This document shows, piece after piece, positions 59,257 through 64,000 of a stretch of DNA of 64,000 nt. The notes under the pieces are model-generated. The model was not told where the DNA came from, searched no databases, and saw nothing but the letters and a program-made list of their open reading frames with translations. How positions within the stretch are numbered: position 1 is the stretch's first letter; each line of letters starts with the position of its first letter. The stretch spans positions 1 to 64,000 of the forward strand of contig CALWOX010000007.1 of NCBI GenBank assembly GCA_944383265.1. The letters run 5' to 3'. This DNA comes from an uncultured Lachnospiraceae bacterium (GTDB lineage: Bacteria; Bacillota; Clostridia; Lachnospirales; Lachnospiraceae). The position numbers were made by a program, and so were the translations under genes.

Positions 59257-60612
59257 ATGAGCAAAAGACTGATCGTGATCGGAGGAACCGCAGCAGGGCT
59301 TTCTGCCGCATCCAAGGCAAAAAGGGATGATCCCTCTATAGAAGTAAAGGTTTTTGAAAAAAGCGGATATGTAAGCTATGGAGCTTGCGGGTTGCCGTAT
59401 TTTGTCGGAGATATGATAAAGGAACCTATGGATCTTGTCTCTCTTACAGTTGAGGAATTAAGAGAAAAACGTAACATACCTGTATTCATCAGGCATGAAG
59501 CTGTCTCTGTAAACAGGGCTAAAAAGACTGTAACTGTAAAGGATGAGCTTTCGGGTGAGATAAAAGAGCATCCTTATGATGCCCTGGTGCTGGCGACAGG
59601 AGCGCATCCAATAATGCCTGATATTCCGGAAATAGGCAGCAAAGGTGTTTTTCCTCTAAGAACAGTTGAGGACGGAATAAGACTTAAGGAGGCGGCATCA
59701 AGGGCAAAAACAGCAGCTATCATAGGCGGAGGCATGATCGGGCTTGAAGTTGCCGAGGAACTGTGCAAAAGAGGGCTTAAGGTACATTTGGTCGAAGCAA
59801 TCGAAAGGCTTTTGCCAATGCTTTCTGAAGAATACTCGGAGCTTGTAAAAAACGAGCTTGAAAAGAATAATGTTATCCTTCATTTAGGAGAGTCTGTAAA
59901 GGAGATAAAGGAAAACGACGGACAGGTTACAGGAATAAGGACAGAGCATGAAGAGATTGATTGCGATCTCGTGGTCATGTGTATCGGAGTGAAGCCTGCA
60001 TCCTCTCTTGCAAAGGATTGCGGCTTAAAACTTTCCGTAAAAGGAAGCATAGAGGTGGATGAATATATGCAGACCTCAGACCCTTATATATTTGCTTGTG
60101 GAGACTGCGCCTGTACCTTTAACTCCATTACAGAAAAAAATGATTATATCCCCCTTGGGACAACAGCAAACAAGCAGGGAAAGATAGCGGGAAGCAATGT
60201 GTTTTCAAGGCATGACAGCTTTAAGGGAGTTCTCGGTTCGGCAGTCACGAAATGCTTTGATCTTTATATCTCCATGACGGGACTTTCTTTAGAGAGAGCT
60301 AAAGCCGAGGGGTATACTGATGCGGATGCTGTCTCTATAAAAAAGTCGGATAAGGCCTCATATTATCCCGGAGGACGTGATACCTTCCTGAGACTTATTT
60401 TTGATAAATCAGGCGGAAGGCTTTTGGGGGCACAGGCACTTGGAGGAGAGAGCGTGGCAGGAAGGATAAATACATTGGCTGTGGCTGTAAGTGCAGGTAT
60501 GAGCGTAAAGGATCTGTCGGAGATGGATCTCGTATATGCTCCGCCTGTGGCTCCGGTATATGATCCCATACTCATCGCCGCCTCTCAGGCAAAAAAACAT
60601 ATTAAGAAATGA
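59257..60612 (+). CDS. CoA-disulfide reductase/NADH oxidase-like flavoprotein
   Basis: A 451-aa FAD-dependent pyridine nucleotide-disulfide oxidoreductase of the single-cysteine group. The FAD fingerprint is IVIGGTAAGLSAA (7-19). The redox cysteine is C44 in SYGACGLPY, the NAD fingerprint is IIGGGMIGLEVAEE and the second FAD motif is FACGDCA. The dimerisation domain ends in YAPPVAPVYDPI. Relatives reduce CoA-disulfide, oxidise NADH with oxygen, or handle polysulfide. It lies 37 bp after the lyase gene. The role in the operon is unclear. Confidence 0.9.
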   Translation: MSKRLIVIGGTAAGLSAASKAKRDDPSIEVKVFEKSGYVSYGACGLPYFVGDMIKEPMDLVSLTVEELREKRNIPVFIRHEAVSVNRAKKTVTVKDELSGEIKEHPYDALVLATGAHPIMPDIPEIGSKGVFPLRTVEDGIRLKEAASRAKTAAIIGGGMIGLEVAEELCKRGLKVHLVEAIERLLPMLSEEYSELVKNELEKNNVILHLGESVKEIKENDGQVTGIRTEHEEIDCDLVVMCIGVKPASSLAKDCGLKLSVKGSIEVDEYMQTSDPYIFACGDCACTFNSITEKNDYIPLGTTANKQGKIAGSNVFSRHDSFKGVLGSAVTKCFDLYISMTGLSLERAKAEGYTDADAVSIKKSDKASYYPGGRDTFLRLIFDKSGGRLLGAQALGGESVAGRINTLAVAVSAGMSVKDLSEMDLVYAPPVAPVYDPILIAASQAKKHIKK

Positions 60613-60640
60613 TATATCTCTGTTTTGTGAGCTTAAGATT

Positions 60641-61045
60641 ATGAAAATATACGATTTTATCATTGAAAAGGACAAGGATATAAAAAAGGAGATAGTAAGC
60701 TTTATTCTTAAAAAAGGTTGGAATGAAGCTTTGATCTTGGGTGCGGTAGGGTCTGTTAAGGATATGATCTTCACAACTCCTGTATGCGACAGCCTTCCTT
60801 TAAGGACATGTAAGAATCCTGTGCTCGGAGCGGGAGAAATACTGTCATTTACAGGGGAGATAATGGGAAGAGAGAAGATGGATCCCGATCTTAAAGACGT
60901 TTATAAAGATACCGAATGCCCGCTGTTTGTCCATATTCATGCAAGCATGGCCGCCAAAAACGGCGTTGTTGCAGGCGGCGGACTTGCAGAAGGAAAGGCC
61001 TTCAGGGCTTTAAGGGTATTTATAGTACCTGTTTCAGAGGGGTAA
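60641..61045 (+). CDS. PPC (DUF296) domain protein
   Basis: A 134-aa PPC/DUF296 protein. The family text is PLFVHIHASMAAKNGVVAGG followed by LAEGKAFRALRVFIV, with the metal-binding His positions in HIHAS. The start at 60641 is chosen because residues upstream in that frame are a shadow of the flavoprotein gene. Many relatives are annotated DNA-binding, but bacterial ones lack the AT-hook and may be enzymes or small-molecule binders. No ribosome binding site is strong. It sits 28 bp after the flavoprotein gene. Confidence 0.85.
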   Translation: MKIYDFIIEKDKDIKKEIVSFILKKGWNEALILGAVGSVKDMIFTTPVCDSLPLRTCKNPVLGAGEILSFTGEIMGREKMDPDLKDVYKDTECPLFVHIHASMAAKNGVVAGGGLAEGKAFRALRVFIVPVSEG

Positions 61046-61068
61046 AGTAAGATTTTAAGGAGGAAGAT

Positions 61069-62481
61069 ATGAGTAAGAAGACTAAAAAACTTTGGGCACC
61101 AAATGTATATTCGCTGCTTTTTCTTTTGGCTGTATTTGCGGCGATACTTACATGGATCATCCCTGCGGGAAGCTTTGAAAGGCAGACCGTAGACAATGTC
61201 ACAGAGGTAATTCCGGGGACATTTGCGTTTACCGAGATGCAGGGACAAAATCCCTGGGATGTATTTCAGGCTATAGTGACAGGCTTTAAGAATCAGGTAA
61301 GCCTTATACTTATGATCTTGTTTGTAGGTGCGGCTGTAAACATGCTTGCAGGAACAAAAGCGATAGATACTATATTTACCAAGCTTGCAAGGGCCGTAAA
61401 GGGTAAAGAGGAGATAGCAATATTCTGTGTAATGGCATTTATGTCCCTTGGCGGTGCTACAGGTGTTTTCGGTAATGTTACACTTGTTCTTATCCCTATC
61501 GGTATTTTCCTCTCACAGGCAATGGGCTTTGACAAGACTCTCGGATTTTTCATGATATTTTTCGGGTCGTTTTCAGGCTTTAACATAGGATGGGCAAATG
61601 CCGGAGTATTGGGAATTGCCCAGACGATAGCAGAGCTTCCCATATTTTCGGGACTTGAGGTAAGACTCTTCTTCCATGCTGTAAACTTTATATTAAGCTA
61701 TGGCTTTGTAATACTCTATCTCAAGCAGATAAAAAAGGATCCCAAAAAGAGCCTTAACTATGAGCCCGGAGTTGATATCAGCACTATCATGGGTGACAAG
61801 GAAGCAAGCAAAAAGATGGAAGACACTGTTGTTACAAAGGAACAGGTCATCGCCATGCTGCTTATGGCGGCAGGCCTTTTGACAGTAGTTTTCGGAGCGC
61901 TCAACTATCAGTGGGGAGCAGACAAGATAACAGCAACGTTCTTTGTTGTCGCAATAGTTATGGGAATTATCTGCTACAGAGACATGAATATCGCCTTTAA
62001 CCACTTCATAAAGGGATGTTCATCCTGCGTTACAGCCGCATTCATAGTAGGCTTTGCAAACGGTATAACTGTACTTATGCAGAATGGCGGGATTCTTGAT
62101 ACAATAGTTTATTACCTTTCGATCCCTATAAACATGTTCGGCCCTGTAGTAGGTGCGGTGCTCATGTACATAGCAGACGTTATAGTCAGCCTCTTCATAT
62201 CATCAGGTTCAGGTCAGGCTGCAGCAGTAATGCCCATTATGGTACCTATAGCAGATCTTACAGGAATTACAAGACAGGTAGCCGTTCAGGCATTCCAGTT
62301 TGGTGACGGATTCACAAACTGCATAGTTCCTACAGTCGGAACACTTATGGGAGGACTCGGATTTGCCCAGCTCGGCTACGGAAAATATTTAAAGAAGGTA
62401 ATGCCTCTTATCATAATTCAGATAGCCCTTGCATTGATAGCTATCATTGTTCTTCAGAGCATAGGCTGGACAGGACTTTAA
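61069..62481 (+). CDS. YfcC family transporter (DcuC-like)
   Basis: A 470-aa membrane protein with about 12 hydrophobic segments, of the YfcC/C4-dicarboxylate anaerobic carrier superfamily. The opening AILTWIIPAGSFERQTVDNV is standard for YfcC, and GGATGVFGNVTLVLIPIGIF and SGSGQAAAVMPIMVPIADLT are the two hairpin motifs. Relatives carry dicarboxylates, arginine/ornithine or peptides. It sits between a PPC gene and an M20 amidohydrolase, so its cargo is probably hydrolysed by that enzyme. TTAAGGAGGAAG precedes the ATG. Confidence 0.9.
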   Translation: MSKKTKKLWAPNVYSLLFLLAVFAAILTWIIPAGSFERQTVDNVTEVIPGTFAFTEMQGQNPWDVFQAIVTGFKNQVSLILMILFVGAAVNMLAGTKAIDTIFTKLARAVKGKEEIAIFCVMAFMSLGGATGVFGNVTLVLIPIGIFLSQAMGFDKTLGFFMIFFGSFSGFNIGWANAGVLGIAQTIAELPIFSGLEVRLFFHAVNFILSYGFVILYLKQIKKDPKKSLNYEPGVDISTIMGDKEASKKMEDTVVTKEQVIAMLLMAAGLLTVVFGALNYQWGADKITATFFVVAIVMGIICYRDMNIAFNHFIKGCSSCVTAAFIVGFANGITVLMQNGGILDTIVYYLSIPINMFGPVVGAVLMYIADVIVSLFISSGSGQAAAVMPIMVPIADLTGITRQVAVQAFQFGDGFTNCIVPTVGTLMGGLGFAQLGYGKYLKKVMPLIIIQIALALIAIIVLQSIGWTGL

Positions 62482-62504
62482 TAATAAGCGAAGGGGGAGA
62501 TACT

Positions 62505-63698
62505 ATGCAAAACATTCACGAAATTGTAGCGGCTATAGAGCCGGAGATAAATGACATAAGAAATCAAATACACGAAAATCCCGAGCTTGGCCTTAAGGAA
62601 TTTAATACAAGTGCCCTTATTGAAAAGGAACTCAGAGAGAAAACTCATGTCGATCGTATAGAGCATATAGGGGACACAGGACTTCTTGTTGAAATAAAGG
62701 GAACAAAAGAAGGCCCTGCAAAGTGCATAGCATTAAGAGGAGACATGGATGCGCTTCCTATTCAGGAGGCGGAAGGGATGAATCCTCGAAGTAAGGTACT
62801 CGGAGTTATGCATGCCTGTGGACATGATGTTCATACTTCTATACTGCTGGGCGCAGTAAGGACTCTTGAAAACTACAGAGATCAAATTTCGGGATCTGTA
62901 CTGTTTTTCTTTCAGCCTGCCGAGGAGATAATGAAAGGAGCAAAGCTTTTTGTGGAAAGTCCCCTTGTGGATTTCTCAAAGATCGACGGAGTTGCGGCAC
63001 TTCATGTATCGCCTGAAATAGATGCGGGGACAATAGGCGTAAGGTATGGAGCGATACTTGCAAGCTCTGATGAGCTTCATATAACAGTAAGAGGAAAAGG
63101 CGGACACGGGGCACATCCTCATACCACAATAGATCCTATAGTAATTTCCGCACAGATAATATCTACATTACAGACTATAGTATCCAGAGAAATAACACCC
63201 CACGAGCCCTGTGTGGTATCCATATGTAATATTCATGCAGGCGGAGAGGCCTTTAATATCATTCCCTCCGAGGTGAAAATGGCAGGAACTATAAGGGCTG
63301 TAAGTCCTGAGGTGAGAGCTGAAGTGAATAAACGCATTCCTGAGATAGTGAAGGGAATCGCAGAGAGCATGAGAGGAGAGGCCGAAGTTGAAATAAAGCT
63401 CGGACCGCCACCCTTTGTATCTGATGATGAATGGGTAGACAGAGTAATAAGATGCGGACAAAAGCTCTTAGGTAAGGAAAACGTCATACTTATGAAAATA
63501 CCCAGCATGGGAGCGGAAGACTTTGCATATATAAAGGAAAAAGCAAAGGGAGTATTTGTAAGATTCGGCGCAAGAACTCCGGGAGGACCTTACGGAAGTA
63601 TGCACAGCCCCGGTTTCTACTGCGACAGAAAAGCTATAACCGCAGGAATCCTTACACTGAGCGGAATAGCTCTCGATTTCTTCGGGGCGGAGTATTGA
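62505..63698 (+). CDS. M20 family amidohydrolase
   Basis: A 397-aa M20D peptidase. Metal motifs are LRGDMDALPIQEAEG, MHACGHDVHTSILLGA and FFQPAEEIMKGA; GKGGHGAHPHTTIDP forms the lid. The family cleaves N-acyl amino acids or hippurate-like amides. AAGGGGGAGA precedes the start, 24 bp after the transporter gene. It closes the five-gene operon and is followed by a terminator hairpin. Confidence 0.93.
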   Translation: MQNIHEIVAAIEPEINDIRNQIHENPELGLKEFNTSALIEKELREKTHVDRIEHIGDTGLLVEIKGTKEGPAKCIALRGDMDALPIQEAEGMNPRSKVLGVMHACGHDVHTSILLGAVRTLENYRDQISGSVLFFFQPAEEIMKGAKLFVESPLVDFSKIDGVAALHVSPEIDAGTIGVRYGAILASSDELHITVRGKGGHGAHPHTTIDPIVISAQIISTLQTIVSREITPHEPCVVSICNIHAGGEAFNIIPSEVKMAGTIRAVSPEVRAEVNKRIPEIVKGIAESMRGEAEVEIKLGPPPFVSDDEWVDRVIRCGQKLLGKENVILMKIPSMGAEDFAYIKEKAKGVFVRFGARTPGGPYGSMHSPGFYCDRKAITAGILTLSGIALDFFGAEY

Positions 63699-63740
63699 TT
63701 TTATATAAAAACCTGTAATTATTTAATAAAGCTGTTTCAG

Positions 63741-63784
63741 GGAGTGCTGATTTAGGGGATGAAATCGGCACTCCTTGAAGTTTT
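63741..63784 (+). terminator. Terminator of the lyase-transporter-amidohydrolase operon
   Basis: GGAGTGCTGATTT (63741-63753) pairs with AAATCGGCACTCC (63762-63774) with one wobble, followed by a short TTTT (63781-63784). Confidence 0.75.
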
Positions 63785-63813
63785 AGGGAGATCGGCGACT
63801 GAAAGGGCTTTTC

Positions 63814-63842
63814 TTGCTATAAAACTTCAGATATGGTATATT
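63814..63842 (+). promoter_or_regulatory. Probable promoter of the last, partial gene
   Basis: TTGCTA (63814-63819), a 17-bp spacer and TATATT (63837-63842), about 75 bp before the start codon at 63918. Confidence 0.55.
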
Positions 63843-63917
63843 ATATACTTATAAAAATAAGAAAGCTCTGAGATGCGGGGAAAATTGCCGCGCATAAACA
63901 ATAAAGGATGTGAACTT

Positions 63918-64000
63918 ATGGGCAAAAGGATTTATGAAGACGGGAGGGAGAGGTCGGTATTTGCCGCTCCGAATCCAAGACATAAGGAGCTTGAGGAGCT
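63918..64000 (+). CDS. Start of an unrecognised gene, cut by the window edge
   Basis: ATG at 63918 follows AAAGGATG and opens 27 codons with no stop (MGKRIYEDGRERSVFAAPNP, then RHKELEEL). The fragment is hydrophilic without a signal peptide. It is too short to assign. Confidence 0.6.
   Translation, partial: MGKRIYEDGRERSVFAAPNPRHKELEE

Overview
The window reads as chromosomal DNA of an anaerobic member of the Bacillota, class Clostridia, perhaps Lachnospiraceae-like (inferred, not proven). The grounds are strong Shine-Dalgarno sites, purine-rich codon use (AGA/AGG, ATA, GGA), clostridial families of unknown function (DUF4317, DUF5662, DUF3842, DUF1275, DUF523), a selenocysteine-containing glycine/betaine reductase subunit and the absence of respiratory genes. 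I see no CRISPR array, rRNA, insertion sequence, phage module or replication origin.

Layout. 1-1.3 kb: tRNA-Asn and tRNA-Glu, then a duplicated copy of the tRNA-Glu 3' end plus terminator that brackets a broken acetyltransferase gene. 1.3-5.3 kb: acetyltransferase, lysA, DUF4317, a degenerate tandem repeat, guanylate kinase. 5.3-13.5 kb: a self-contained sigma-54 module. It holds rpoN, a convergent PrpR-type activator, a textbook -24/-12 promoter with upstream palindromes, and an operon for a four-carbon sugar acid: a COG4091 dehydrogenase-like protein, a MatC-type transporter and a natural fusion of DUF1537 kinase with class II aldolase/decarboxylase. 13.9-19.6 kb: a dipeptide ABC operon that is decaying (binding protein and ATPases broken, permeases intact), followed by a dipeptide epimerase and a serine hydrolase. 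19.8-37.7 kb: tRNA-Cys and mostly housekeeping or small conserved genes, including an ECF sigma factor with a membrane partner, a putative GH-A glycosidase, thymidine kinase and rpsF-ssb-rpsR. 37.7-40.4 kb: a G+C-rich M28 peptidase gene and hairpin-dense DNA that look imported. 40.4-49.3 kb: an amino-acid ABC transporter with an M20 amidohydrolase, truA, and an AbgB-like hydrolase facing an AbgT-like transporter. 49.4-55.3 kb: a BCCT transporter, both component-B subunits of a betaine/sarcosine/glycine reductase (one with an in-frame UGA) and a TetR-DUF3841 fusion regulator. 55.4-64 kb: a small kinase, an ECF transporter S component with a structured leader, DUF3842, a sirtuin, and a five-gene operon (DapA-family lyase, CoA-disulfide-reductase-like flavoprotein, PPC-domain protein, YfcC transporter, M20 amidohydrolase).

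How it fits together. Most accessory genes serve import and breakdown of peptides, acylated amino acids and methylated amines. Three separate M20 hydrolases are each paired with a different transporter class, and the reductase subunits point to Stickland-type energy metabolism. The sugar-acid operon with its own sigma-54 and activator is the most complete regulatory unit. The most unusual items are that module, the selenoprotein with its TetR-DUF3841 regulator, the two large deletions in the dpp operon, and the undescribed 58.3-63.7 kb gene set.
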